DNA of 64,000 bases from Rugosimonospora acidiphila (lineage in GTDB: Bacteria > Actinomycetota > Actinomycetes > Mycobacteriales > Micromonosporaceae), in contig NZ_BAABJQ010000012.1 in NCBI RefSeq assembly GCF_039543385.1, positions 124,001 to 188,000 of the forward strand. The letters are read 5' to 3'. This document shows, piece by piece, positions 41,078-48,725 of this stretch (position 1 is the stretch's first letter; the number at the start of each line of letters is the position of its first letter). The position numbers were made by a program, and so were the translations under genes. The notes under the pieces are model-generated. The model saw only the letters and a program-made list of their open reading frames with translations. It was not told the DNA's origin and searched no databases.

Positions 41078-42328
41078 GTGATTGACCTGCGCCTGCTTCG
41101 TGAGGATCCAGACCTGGTACGCGCCAGCCAGCGGGCCCGGGGCGCCTCCGAATCCGTGGTGGACGCGCTGCTCGAGGCCGATGAGGCGCGCCGCGCGGCG
41201 GTGGGTGCCTTCGAGACGCTGCGGGCCGAGCAGAACCAGCTGGGCAAGCGGATCCCGAAGGCCACCGCGGACGAGCGGGCGGGGCTGCTGGCCCGCACCA
41301 AGGAGCTGTCCGCGGAGGTCAAGGCCGCCCAGTCGCGGGTCGACGAGGCCGAGGCCGGGCTGCGCGCGGCCCAGCTCGCGGTACCGAACCTGATCGAGAA
41401 CGCGCCCCCCGGTGGCGAGGACGACTACGTGGTGCTCCGCGAGGTCGGCACGCCGCCCGCGATCGACAAGCCCCGCGACCACCTGGAGCTCGGCGAGGCG
41501 CTGGGCGCCATCGACATGGAGCGCGGCGCCAAGGTCTCGGGCAGCCGGTTCTACTACCTGACCGGGGTCGGCGCGCTGCTCCAGCTCGGCCTGCTCCAGC
41601 TGGCCATGCAGCAGGCGGTCGAGCACGGGTTCATCCCCGTGATCCCGCCGGTGCTGGTCAAGCCGGAGTCGATGGAGGGCACCGGGTTCCTCGGCGAGCA
41701 TGCCAGCGAGGTGTACCGCCTGGAGGCGGACGACGTGTTCCTGGTCGGTACCAGCGAGGTGCCGCTGGCCGCGTACCGCTCGGGGGAGATCCTGGGCGAC
41801 CTGGAGCAGCCCCTCCGGTACGCGGGGTGGTCGTCGTGCTTCCGGCGGGAGGCCGGCTCGTACGGCAAGGACGTGCGCGGCATCATCCGGGTGCACCAGT
41901 TCGACAAGGTGGAGATGTTCTCCTACTGCCGGCCCGAGGAGGCCGCCGCCGAGCATGAGCGGCTGCTCTCCTGGGAGGAGGAGATGCTCGCCAAGGTCGA
42001 GGTGCCGTACCGGGTGATCGACGTGGCGGCGGGTGACCTCGGTACCAGCGCGGCGCGGAAGTTCGACTGCGAGGCCTGGGTGCCGTCCCAGGGCCGGTAC
42101 CGGGAGCTGACCAGCACCTCGAACTGCACCACCTTCCAGAGCCGCCGGCTGAACGTCCGGTACCGGGACGCGGAGGGCCGCACCCAGACCGCCGCCACGC
42201 TCAACGGCACCCTGGCCACCACCCGGTGGATCGTCGCGATCCTGGAGAACCACCAGCAGCCGGATGGCACGGTACGGGTGCCCAAGGCACTCCAGCCGTT
42301 CCTCGGTGGTCGCGATCTGTTGGGGTGA
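41078..42328 (+). CDS. serS: Seryl-tRNA synthetase
   Basis: This 416-residue class II synthetase charges tRNA-Ser, including the tRNA-Ser(UGA) encoded at 63.1 kb. The N-terminal coiled-coil arm (about 28-105) is rich in Glu, Ala and Arg. Class II motifs are present: motif 1 region HGFIPVIPPVLVKPESMEGTG, motif 2 CFRREAGSYGKDVRGIIRVHQF, and motif 3 ending with TLNGTLATTRWIVAILENHQ. The C-terminus VRVPKALQPFLGG is standard. The GTG start is set by a leaderless -10 box. A strong hairpin about 100 bases downstream terminates transcription. Confidence 0.98.
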   Translation: MIDLRLLREDPDLVRASQRARGASESVVDALLEADEARRAAVGAFETLRAEQNQLGKRIPKATADERAGLLARTKELSAEVKAAQSRVDEAEAGLRAAQLAVPNLIENAPPGGEDDYVVLREVGTPPAIDKPRDHLELGEALGAIDMERGAKVSGSRFYYLTGVGALLQLGLLQLAMQQAVEHGFIPVIPPVLVKPESMEGTGFLGEHASEVYRLEADDVFLVGTSEVPLAAYRSGEILGDLEQPLRYAGWSSCFRREAGSYGKDVRGIIRVHQFDKVEMFSYCRPEEAAAEHERLLSWEEEMLAKVEVPYRVIDVAAGDLGTSAARKFDCEAWVPSQGRYRELTSTSNCTTFQSRRLNVRYRDAEGRTQTAATLNGTLATTRWIVAILENHQQPDGTVRVPKALQPFLGGRDLLG

Positions 42329-42431
42329 TCACTCCCCTCGGTTAGCCAGACCGGAGTAACCTTGCTGGCCCACCCCCGGGAGCGGTTCCGGTCCCTACGG
42401 GAGCGGTTTCCCCTCTTCCGGAGGGAGTTCC

Positions 42432-42456
42432 GGCCCCCACGGGAGCGGTGGGGGCC
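42432..42456 (+). terminator. Hairpin after serS
   Basis: GGCCCCCAC (42432-42440) and GTGGGGGCC (42448-42456) form a perfect 9-bp stem with a seven-base loop. It is preceded by several GGGAGCGGTT-like direct repeats between 42376 and 42431. Confidence 0.7.
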
Positions 42457-42525
42457 GATGCTGAGCGAGGCCGGCGGGCGGGTCGAGGTCTGAGCGCAAC
42501 CGCCGGTACGGAAAGTGAGGCGGTT

Positions 42526-43353
42526 GTGACGGTACGCCCGGGACTGCCCAAGCTGATCGCCACCGACCTGGACGGCACTCTCGTCCGCTCGGACGACACG
42601 GTCAGCGCCTACTCCCATGGGGTGCTCGACCGGGTCCGAGCCGCCGGGATCCCGATCGTCGGGGTGACCGGGCGCGGGCCGCGCCTGCTCGACCTGTGCC
42701 GGCACGACGTTCCGGAGGCGAGCTTTCTGGTGCTCGCCCAGGGCGGCTGGGTGGTGGACCTCACCGACCCGGATGAGCCGATGGTGCTGCGCTCCGAGAC
42801 GGTACCGGGCCACCAGGTGCTCGGGCTGATCGAGGCGCTGGAGGCGGCGGTCGGGCCGTTGTCGATCATGGTGGAGGCGCTCGACGCACCGGGGGCTCCG
42901 CTGTGGGGCGAACCGAACGTGGTCTGGCGCTACCCCGAGGCGGTGGTGACCAAGTCCCGTACCGAGGCGCTGGCCGGCTCCGTGCTCAAGACGTTCGCGC
43001 ACTCCGAAACGCACTCGACCGACGAACTGCTCGCGGTGGCCCGCCGGCTGGTCACCTCGGACGGCGTGGCGGTGACCCAGGCCGGGCTGGGATTCATCGA
43101 GATCTGCCCGCCCGGGGTGACCAAGGCCAGCGGGCTGGCGGTGGTCGCCGGGTCGCTCGGCGTCGACCCGCGCGACGTGCTCGTCTTCGGCGACATGCCC
43201 AACGACCTGCCGATGTTCGGCTGGGCCGGCTGGGGGCGGGTGGCCGTGGGCAACGCGCACGAGGAGATCCTCGCCATCGCGGACGAGGTGATCGGCGTCA
43301 ACGACGAGGATGGCGTGGCCCGCTACCTCGACCGGTTGCTGTCCGCCCGATGA
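42526..43353 (+). CDS. HAD-superfamily phosphatase, Cof-like, first of two
   Basis: This 275-residue HAD hydrolase has motif I LIATDLDGTLVRSD with the nucleophilic Asp, motif II in GVTGRG, motif III Lys in GVTKASGL and motif IV VFGDMPNDLPMF. A C2-type cap lies between motifs II and III, as in Cof/YbiV sugar-phosphate phosphatases. The substrate is unknown. The GTG at 42526 follows GTGAGG by five bases. Its stop overlaps the ATG of a paralogous gene (ATGA), so the two arose by tandem duplication and are co-translated. Confidence 0.9.
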   Translation: MTVRPGLPKLIATDLDGTLVRSDDTVSAYSHGVLDRVRAAGIPIVGVTGRGPRLLDLCRHDVPEASFLVLAQGGWVVDLTDPDEPMVLRSETVPGHQVLGLIEALEAAVGPLSIMVEALDAPGAPLWGEPNVVWRYPEAVVTKSRTEALAGSVLKTFAHSETHSTDELLAVARRLVTSDGVAVTQAGLGFIEICPPGVTKASGLAVVAGSLGVDPRDVLVFGDMPNDLPMFGWAGWGRVAVGNAHEEILAIADEVIGVNDEDGVARYLDRLLSAR

Positions 43354-44264
43354 GCGATCGGATCGCCGAATTCGGCGCGGGCGAGCGCACCAGCGCCGAG
43401 CGCGGCGCCGTGGGGCCTGGTGGGGCCGGGCGCGGTGGGACCGGGCGTGGCTCGGCTCGGCTGCCGAGGTTGGTCGCCACGGACCTGGACGGGACGCTGG
43501 TCGGGCGGGACGACCGGGTGAGCGAACGCACCGCCGAGGTGCTGAGCCGGATGTCCGCCGCGGGTACCGCGATCGTGCTGGTGACCGGCCGCCCGGTGCG
43601 CTGGATGCCCACCGTGTACGCGCACCTGCCGGCCCCGTACCTGTCGGTGTGCGCCAACGGAGGGGTGATCTACGACCCGGCCTCGGACCGGGTGCGCGAC
43701 TCCTGGGCGATCCCGCCCGCGCTGCTGTCGGAGCTGTGCCTGCGGATGCGCGCCGCCGTTCCGGGCGTGGTGTTCGCGGTCGAGGTGGACGACGGTCGGG
43801 CGATGCGCTACGAGCCGGCCTGGCCGGTGCGCTGGGATGTGGGCCTGCCGACCTCGGAATCCGCGCCCCTGGCCGAGTTGACCGAGCGGCCCGCCGTGAA
43901 GCTGCTGGCTCGTGCGCCCGGGGTCGGCTCGGACGAGTTCGTCGCGCTGATCGAATCCATAGTGGACGGTGAGGTGGTCCCCACCCACTCCTCGCGCAGC
44001 GGCCTGGTGGAGATGTCGGCGCGCGGGGTGACGAAGGCGACCGGCCTGGCGACGGTCGCCGCGGAGCTGGGCGTCGACGCGGCCGACGTGCTGGCCTTCG
44101 GCGACATGCCCAACGATGTGCCGATGCTCAAGTGGGCCGGCCGCTCGGTCGCGGTCAGCAACGCCCACCCGGCCGCCCGGGCGGCGGCCGGCGACATAAC
44201 ACTGTCCAATGAGGACGACGGGGTCGCGGCGTACCTGGAACGGTTGTTAGAGCCAGCCCCGTGA
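43350..44264 (+). CDS. HAD-superfamily phosphatase, Cof-like, second of two
   Basis: This 304-residue paralogue of the preceding gene has an extra polar N-terminus (about 30 residues rich in Gly, Arg and Ala) before motif I, LVATDLDGTLVGRD. Motif II is LVTGRPVRW, motif III GVTKATGLATVAAELGV and motif IV AFGDMPNDVPMLKWAG. It probably dephosphorylates a small phosphorylated metabolite in the cytoplasm. The ATG overlaps the previous stop. Its 3' end overlaps the convergent response-regulator gene by 18 bases. Confidence 0.9.
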   Translation: MSDRIAEFGAGERTSAERGAVGPGGAGRGGTGRGSARLPRLVATDLDGTLVGRDDRVSERTAEVLSRMSAAGTAIVLVTGRPVRWMPTVYAHLPAPYLSVCANGGVIYDPASDRVRDSWAIPPALLSELCLRMRAAVPGVVFAVEVDDGRAMRYEPAWPVRWDVGLPTSESAPLAELTERPAVKLLARAPGVGSDEFVALIESIVDGEVVPTHSSRSGLVEMSARGVTKATGLATVAAELGVDAADVLAFGDMPNDVPMLKWAGRSVAVSNAHPAARAAAGDITLSNEDDGVAAYLERLLEPAP

Positions 44265-44852
44265 CCGGGCCGCCTGCACCGCCTCGATGCGGTTGCGGGA
44301 GTTCGTCTTGCCGATCGCGGCCGACAGGTAGTTGCGCACGGTGCTCTCCGACAGGTGCAGGCGCTTGGCGATGTCCGCGATCGTCGAGCCGTCCGCGGCG
44401 GCGGCCAGCACGTCGCGTTCCCGTTCGGTCAACGGGTTCGGGCCGGCCGACAGCGCCGCCGCCGCCAGCGAGGGGTCGATCACCTGCTGCCCGTCGAGCA
44501 CCTTGCGGATCGCCGCCGCCAGGTCCTCCACCGGCCCGTCCTTGACCAGGAACCCACTCGCCCCGGCCTCCATGGCCCGGCGCACGTACCCGGCCCGGCC
44601 GAACGCGGTGACGATCAGCACCCTGCAGCTGGGCAGCTCCCGGCGCAGGGCCGCGGCGGCCTCCAACCCGGAGCAGCCGGGCATCTCGATGTCCAGCAGT
44701 GCGACGTCCGGCTTGGTGGACAGCGCGGTGGGTACCACGTCGGTACCCGCGCCGACCTCGGCGACCACCTCGATGTCGGGCTCCAGGCGCAGCAGCAGGG
44801 CCAACGCCCCGCGCATCATGCCCTGGTCCTCGGCCAGCAGTACCCGGATCAC
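44247..44852 (-). CDS. NarL/LuxR-type response regulator
   Basis: This 201-residue regulator has a receiver domain with the acidic pair in LLAEDQGMMR, phospho-acceptor Asp in VALLDIEMPGCSG, Thr in IVTAFGRAGY and Lys in GFLVKDGP. A LuxR helix-turn-helix follows (LTERERDVLAAAADG, STIADIAKRLHLSESTVRNYL). It overlaps the histidine kinase gene by four bases (GTGA). The unit ABC ATPase - permease - kinase - regulator is one of the standard actinobacterial layouts in which the pair controls its own transporter. The cue is likely membrane or antibiotic stress, which is an inference. Confidence 0.94.
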   Translation of the reverse strand: MIRVLLAEDQGMMRGALALLLRLEPDIEVVAEVGAGTDVVPTALSTKPDVALLDIEMPGCSGLEAAAALRRELPSCRVLIVTAFGRAGYVRRAMEAGASGFLVKDGPVEDLAAAIRKVLDGQQVIDPSLAAAALSAGPNPLTERERDVLAAAADGSTIADIAKRLHLSESTVRNYLSAAIGKTNSRNRIEAVQAARSRGWL

Positions 44853-45982
44853 CGCGCGCCCACCGGAACCGTGGCGACCAGCCGAAACCCGCCGTCCGGC
44901 GCGGCCGCGGCGGCCAGCGTCCCACCGGCGGCGGCCAGCCGCTCCCGCAGCCCACGCAGCCCGTTGCCGCCGGGACCCCCGTCCGTGCCCCCGTCACCGC
45001 TCCCGTCGTCGCGGATCTCCAGGGTCGCCGCCTCGTCGGCCCGCCGCACCGCTATCACGCAGTGCCTGGCGCCGCTGTGCCGGATCACGTTGGTGGTCCC
45101 CTCCCGTACCGCCCAGCCGAAGACGGACTCGACGATAGCCGGTAGCGGGGTGCCGGCCAGCTCGATGCTCACCTCGATGCCGGCGCCGGACAGGGCCGCG
45201 CGGGCGCCGTCCAGCTCGTCGGCGAACGCCCGTTCCCGGTACCCGGTCACCGCCTCCCGCACCTCGACCAGCGCCTGCCGCCCGATCTGCTCGATGTCGC
45301 CGCCGGCCGCCGCCGCGGCGGCCGGGTCGGCCTGGGCCAGCCGCCGCACCACCTGCGCCTTCACCACTATCAGGGTCAGCGTGTGGCCGAGCAGTTCGTG
45401 CAGGTCGCGGGAGAACCGCAGCCGCTCCTCGGCGACCGCGGCCTGGGCCAGCTCCGCCCGCGCCTTGTGCAGCTGCCCGATCAGCCACATGAACCGCTTC
45501 ACCACGAGCACCAGCAGGCTGCCCATGATCGTGCCGAACGTGTTGCTCCAGCCGTCGCTCCACCCCTCGTGATACGCCACGGTGAAGCCCACCTGGAGGA
45601 CGGTCGCGCCGACGATCCACGGAATGACGTAGGGCCGGTACAGCATCGAGGCGCCGGCCGCGCCGATGTACAGCGGCAGCACCAGCCAGTCGTGGTCGGA
45701 GCCGCCGTACGCCACCGCCAGCCCGATGCCCAGCGCCGCGAAGCCGAGCAGCGCGGACGCCTCGCGGCGGGCCACCGCGTGGAAGTTGTTCTCGAACCCG
45801 GCGCCGATGCAGTACAGGTACAGCACCACGAAGGCGGCCAACCCGATCGCGGCCGGCGCGACCGGGTGAACCTCTCCGCCAATCAGGGCGCCGGCCACAC
45901 CGAACAGCGGCCACAGCCAGACCGCGGCCCACAGGTACTTGATGAACCCGGGCGGGTTCGGCATGTCGTAATCGGGTTGCAC
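44849..45982 (-). CDS. NarL-type membrane sensor histidine kinase
   Basis: This kinase of about 377 residues has six N-terminal helices (about 12-165) with almost no extracellular loop, as in DesK-like intramembrane sensors. The HisKA_3 domain has SRDLHELLGHTLTLIVVKAQ with the phospho-acceptor His. The HATPase_c domain has EGTTNVIRHSGA, IRDDGSGDGG and GNGLRGLRERLAAAGG. It should signal to the regulator encoded next. I chose GTG 45982 because a TACGGT box ends seven bases upstream; GTG 45991 would lie within that discriminator. The ABC genes precede it on the same strand. Confidence 0.9.
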   Translation of the reverse strand: MQPDYDMPNPPGFIKYLWAAVWLWPLFGVAGALIGGEVHPVAPAAIGLAAFVVLYLYCIGAGFENNFHAVARREASALLGFAALGIGLAVAYGGSDHDWLVLPLYIGAAGASMLYRPYVIPWIVGATVLQVGFTVAYHEGWSDGWSNTFGTIMGSLLVLVVKRFMWLIGQLHKARAELAQAAVAEERLRFSRDLHELLGHTLTLIVVKAQVVRRLAQADPAAAAAAGGDIEQIGRQALVEVREAVTGYRERAFADELDGARAALSGAGIEVSIELAGTPLPAIVESVFGWAVREGTTNVIRHSGARHCVIAVRRADEAATLEIRDDGSGDGGTDGGPGGNGLRGLRERLAAAGGTLAAAAAPDGGFRLVATVPVGAR

Positions 45983-45989
45983 GGCGACC

Positions 45990-45995
45990 ACCGTA
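45990..45995 (-). promoter_or_regulatory. -10 box (TACGGT), internal promoter of the kinase-regulator pair
   Basis: On the minus strand TACGGT ends seven bases before GTG 45982 and lies just after the permease stop. The two-component pair could therefore be expressed apart from the ABC genes. Confidence 0.45.
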
Positions 45996-45997
45996 TG

Positions 45998-46729
45998 TCA
46001 GCGGGTGCCGGCGGAGCGACGGTAGGCGGCTGCGGCCAGCACCGCGAACAGCAGCGTCCAGCCGGCCAGTACGGCGCCACCCATCATCGTGGGCAGGTGC
46101 CCGCCCGCCGCGCGCCAGCCCAGCTCGGCGTACCGGTTGCTGGGCAACGCCACGGCGATGTGCCGCAGCCATCGCGGGAGCACCGCCACCGGGACCAGCA
46201 GCCCGCCGACGATCGACAGCATGAAGAAGGTGAGGAAGCTGGCCGGCTGCGCGATCTGCGGTGGCAGGCTGTACCCGATGGCCAGTCCGAGCAGCGCGAA
46301 CGGGATGGTTCCCAGCCAGAGCACCGCCACCACCGCCAACCACCGGCCGGCCGGCAGGTCGACGTGGTGCTGGAGGTGTCCGGTGAGGCACACCGCGAGT
46401 ACTGACGGGATGGCGATCAGCGTGGCGAGTACCCCCTTGACCACCACCACCTTCATCGGCGGCAGCGGGGTCAACCGGAGCTGGCGCAGCCAACCACTCA
46501 CCCGCTCGTTGGAGACCCCGCCGCCGACCGACAGCACACCGGTCATGGCACCGTAGCCGGCCACGCCGACCGTCATCGCGGTCGCCAGCGACACGCCCTC
46601 GGTGCTGCCGCTCATGTCGCCTACCCCCGTGAAGACGACATAGGAGATGACCGGCATGAAGACTGTGAAGATCAGTAGCCGCGGTTCCCGGACCAGCCGG
46701 CGCAGTTCGAAGAGGAAGAACGAGAACAT
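45998..46729 (-). CDS. ABC-2-type transporter permease
   Basis: This 243-residue membrane protein has six helices, starting MFSFFLFELRRLVREPRLL. It carries the ABC-2 features VSNERVSGWLRQLRLTPLPP after helix 2 and a C-terminal LPSNRYAELGWRAAGG before the last helix. It forms the membrane channel for the ATPase encoded two bases upstream. The substrate is unknown; such small two-component exporters often export antimicrobials or lipids. Confidence 0.9.
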   Translation of the reverse strand: MFSFFLFELRRLVREPRLLIFTVFMPVISYVVFTGVGDMSGSTEGVSLATAMTVGVAGYGAMTGVLSVGGGVSNERVSGWLRQLRLTPLPPMKVVVVKGVLATLIAIPSVLAVCLTGHLQHHVDLPAGRWLAVVAVLWLGTIPFALLGLAIGYSLPPQIAQPASFLTFFMLSIVGGLLVPVAVLPRWLRHIAVALPSNRYAELGWRAAGGHLPTMMGGAVLAGWTLLFAVLAAAAYRRSAGTR

Positions 46730-46731
46730 GG

Positions 46732-47619
46732 TCAGGCCTCCGCGGAAGTCAGGGCGAGGAATGCGTCCTGGAGGCCGGCACCGGTGACCTCCAGGTTGGC
46801 GAAGCAGCGTCCGCTGCGGACGAGGGCGGCCACGGTGGCGTCGGAGTCGTCGCTGCGCAGGCTCGCGCGGTCGCCGCGCACCTGCACCGCCCGAACCCCG
46901 GGCAGCTGGTCCAGGCCGGAGGTGGCCTCGCCGGCCAGGTCGAACGCGACGGTACGGCCGCCGGTCAGGGCCTTGATCTGTGTTCCGGAGCCGTCCGCGA
47001 CCACCCGGCCCCGGGCGACCACCACCACCCGGTCGGCGTACTGGTCGGCCTCTTCCAGGTAGTGGGTGGCGAACAGGACGGTGTGCCCGGCCGCCGAGTA
47101 CCGGCGCATGGCGTCCCAGAACTGCTGCCGGGTGGACACGTCCATGGCCGCGGTCGGCTCGTCGAGCACCAGCAGCCGTGGGTCTCCGGCCAGCGCGAAC
47201 GCGAACCGGGCGCGTTGCGCCTCGCCGCCGGACAGCTTGTCCAGCCGGCGGTTGGCCAGCTCGGTGAGGCCGGCGGTGCGCAGGATCCGGTCGGTGGGCA
47301 GGGGGCCCGGATACAGGGCGCGGGCCAGTTCGACCAGTTCGCGAACTGTCGCGTTCGGCACCGTGCCGGCGTCCTGCAGCATCGCGCCGACCCGGCCGGC
47401 CGCCACCGCGCGGCGCGGCGCGGTGCCGAACAGCTCGACGGTTCCGGAGTCGGGGCCGGACAGGCCCAGCATCATCCCGATGGCGGTGGACTTGCCGGCC
47501 CCGTTCGGTCCGAGCAGGGCGACCGTCTCACCCTCGGCGATGGTCAGATCGAGCCGGTCGACGGCGCGTACGTCCCCGAAGCTCTTCGAGACTTCGTGGA
47601 GCCTCACTGCGTCACTCAT
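46732..47619 (-). CDS. ABC transporter ATP-binding protein
   Basis: This 295-residue ATPase is of the DrrA/CcmA type: Walker A GPNGAGKSTAIGMML, Q-loop MLQDAGTVPNATV, signature LSGGEAQRARFA, Walker B LLVLDEPTAAMD and H-loop FATHYLEEAD. A C-terminal extension (about 220-295) is typical of drug-export ATPases. It is first in the four-gene minus-strand operon. A TAGCGT -10 box seven bases before the ATG marks a leaderless promoter, and a GGACAATTGTCC palindrome lies further upstream. Confidence 0.94.
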   Translation of the reverse strand: MSDAVRLHEVSKSFGDVRAVDRLDLTIAEGETVALLGPNGAGKSTAIGMMLGLSGPDSGTVELFGTAPRRAVAAGRVGAMLQDAGTVPNATVRELVELARALYPGPLPTDRILRTAGLTELANRRLDKLSGGEAQRARFAFALAGDPRLLVLDEPTAAMDVSTRQQFWDAMRRYSAAGHTVLFATHYLEEADQYADRVVVVARGRVVADGSGTQIKALTGGRTVAFDLAGEATSGLDQLPGVRAVQVRGDRASLRSDDSDATVAALVRSGRCFANLEVTGAGLQDAFLALTSAEA

Positions 47620-47626
47620 GCGAGAG

Positions 47627-47632
47627 ACGCTA
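47627..47632 (-). promoter_or_regulatory. -10 box (TAGCGT), leaderless start of the ABC/two-component operon
   Basis: On the minus strand TAGCGT ends seven bases before the ATG at 47619. Confidence 0.5.
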
Positions 47633-47679
47633 CGGACGGCGCCGCCGGCCGGGCAGAATCAGCGATCCGTGATTGGCCG

Positions 47680-47691
47680 GGACAATTGTCC
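47680..47691. promoter_or_regulatory. Perfect 12-bp palindrome GGACAATTGTCC, possible operator
   Basis: The palindrome lies about 48 bases upstream of the -10 box of the ABC/two-component operon and 14 bases after the bpa stop. NarL-type regulators bind inverted repeats in this position, but binding here is not shown. Confidence 0.35.
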
Positions 47692-47704
47692 TACGGCCGG
47701 GGGG

Positions 47705-48256
47705 TTACAAGTACTGGCCGGTGCGGCTGCCTCCGTCGGTGGGCTGAGCGCCGCCCGGACCAGCCAGGCCGGGGATGACGCCGGGCGGCAGGGCGGGCCG
47801 GCCGCGCATCTGCTCCAGCTGCACGCGGGCCGCCATCTGCTGCGCGACCAGCGCCGCCTGGATGCCGTGGAACAGGCCCTCCAGCCAGCCGACCAGCTGG
47901 GCCTGCGCGATCCGCAGCTCGGACTCCGACGGCGTGCCCTGCTCGAACGGCAGGGACAGCCGCTCCAGCTCCTCGCGCAGCTCGGGGGCCAGCCCGTCCT
48001 CCAGCTCGTGGATGGAGCGGCGGTGGATCTCGGTGAGCCTCTGCCGGCCCGCCTCGTCGAGCGGCGCGGCGCGCACCTCCTCGAGCAGCTGCTTGATCAT
48101 GCTGCCGATGCGCATCACCTTCGCCGGCTGCTCGACCAGGGCCGACGGGTCCTCGTGGTCGACCTCGCCGTCCTCCGGCAGGTTCATCGTGCCGACCGGT
48201 TGGCCGTCCGGCCCGACCACCACGACGGTGTGCTTCTCTTCAGGGGCGTCGGTCAT
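47705..48256 (-). CDS. bpa: Bacterial proteasome activator (Bpa/PafE)
   Basis: This 183-residue ATP-independent activator forms a ring on the 20S proteasome and opens its gate for unfolded substrates. Recognition features are the acidic start TDAPEEKHTVVVVGPDGQPVG, the helical bundle core (about 50-150, with PAKVMRIGSMIKQLLEEVR, HELEDGLAPELREELERL and LVGWLEGLFHGIQAAL), and the C-terminal tetrapeptide GQYL that docks into the proteasome alpha-ring. Its presence implies that the organism has a proteasome. ATG 48256 was chosen because the family starts there and GGATGAGG lies upstream. The longer open frame before it is not conserved in style. Confidence 0.93.
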   Translation of the reverse strand: MTDAPEEKHTVVVVGPDGQPVGTMNLPEDGEVDHEDPSALVEQPAKVMRIGSMIKQLLEEVRAAPLDEAGRQRLTEIHRRSIHELEDGLAPELREELERLSLPFEQGTPSESELRIAQAQLVGWLEGLFHGIQAALVAQQMAARVQLEQMRGRPALPPGVIPGLAGPGGAQPTDGGSRTGQYL

Positions 48257-48357
48257 GCCCTCATCCTTCCCTACTGCCGCCACGCGGGTACGGGTCCTGT
48301 CCGGTCCCGTCGTGGAACCTCGACCAGTATCCGGTGTGACGGTCAATTCACACCGCC

Positions 48358-48411
48358 GACGTTGATTTCCGAATACGGACGTTGATTTCCGCCCACCGGC
48401 GCGAATTTCCC
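48358..48411. repeat. 20-bp-period repeat GTTGATTTCCG upstream of bpa
   Basis: Cores at 48361-48371, 48381-48391 and, degenerate, 48401-48411 share TTTCC at identical spacing of two helical turns. This suggests a protein-binding array. Confidence 0.55.
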
Positions 48412-48625
48412 GCCTGAGCCATCGAATCGGGTTGCCCGCGGCCAAATTCGGGCATCGGCGCCGGTGCCGCCGCGCCCTGACGGGTGGCGGGAACGGGTCG
48501 CGCCGTTGAATTTTTCCGCACGTGGGCGAGGCTAGCGCGGTTGTCTCGGGGACCGGTGTCACGCGGATCGGGTGCGCGCCACCGTGGGGCGGTGATTGTC
48601 TGCGCCTGCGGTACGCTGCGGTCGG

Positions 48626-48654
48626 TTGACGAGGCCCACCAAAGGCGATAGGAA
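48626..48654 (+). promoter_or_regulatory. Housekeeping-type promoter TTGACG-17-TAGGAA
   Basis: TTGACG (48626-48631) and TAGGAA (48649-48654) are separated by 17 bases. This is the best -35/-10 pair in the window, about 70 bases before the binding-protein gene. Confidence 0.55.
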
Positions 48655-48725
48655 CGCGAACGTGCGTGGTCCCCAGCGGTACCGCGAGAGATGATCACCG
48701 TGGTGGCGGAAGGGAACTGCGCAAA

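Larger units (their letters stand above)
48257..48725. other. Divergent intergenic region between bpa and the binding-protein gene
   Basis: No convincing gene is present. The region carries AT-richer repeated elements. A 14-mer GACGTTGATTTCCG is at 48358-48371 and 48378-48391, with a related GCGAATTTCCC at 48401-48411, giving a 20-base period. A TTGACG-17-TAGGAA promoter faces right at 48626-48654. Confidence 0.6.
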
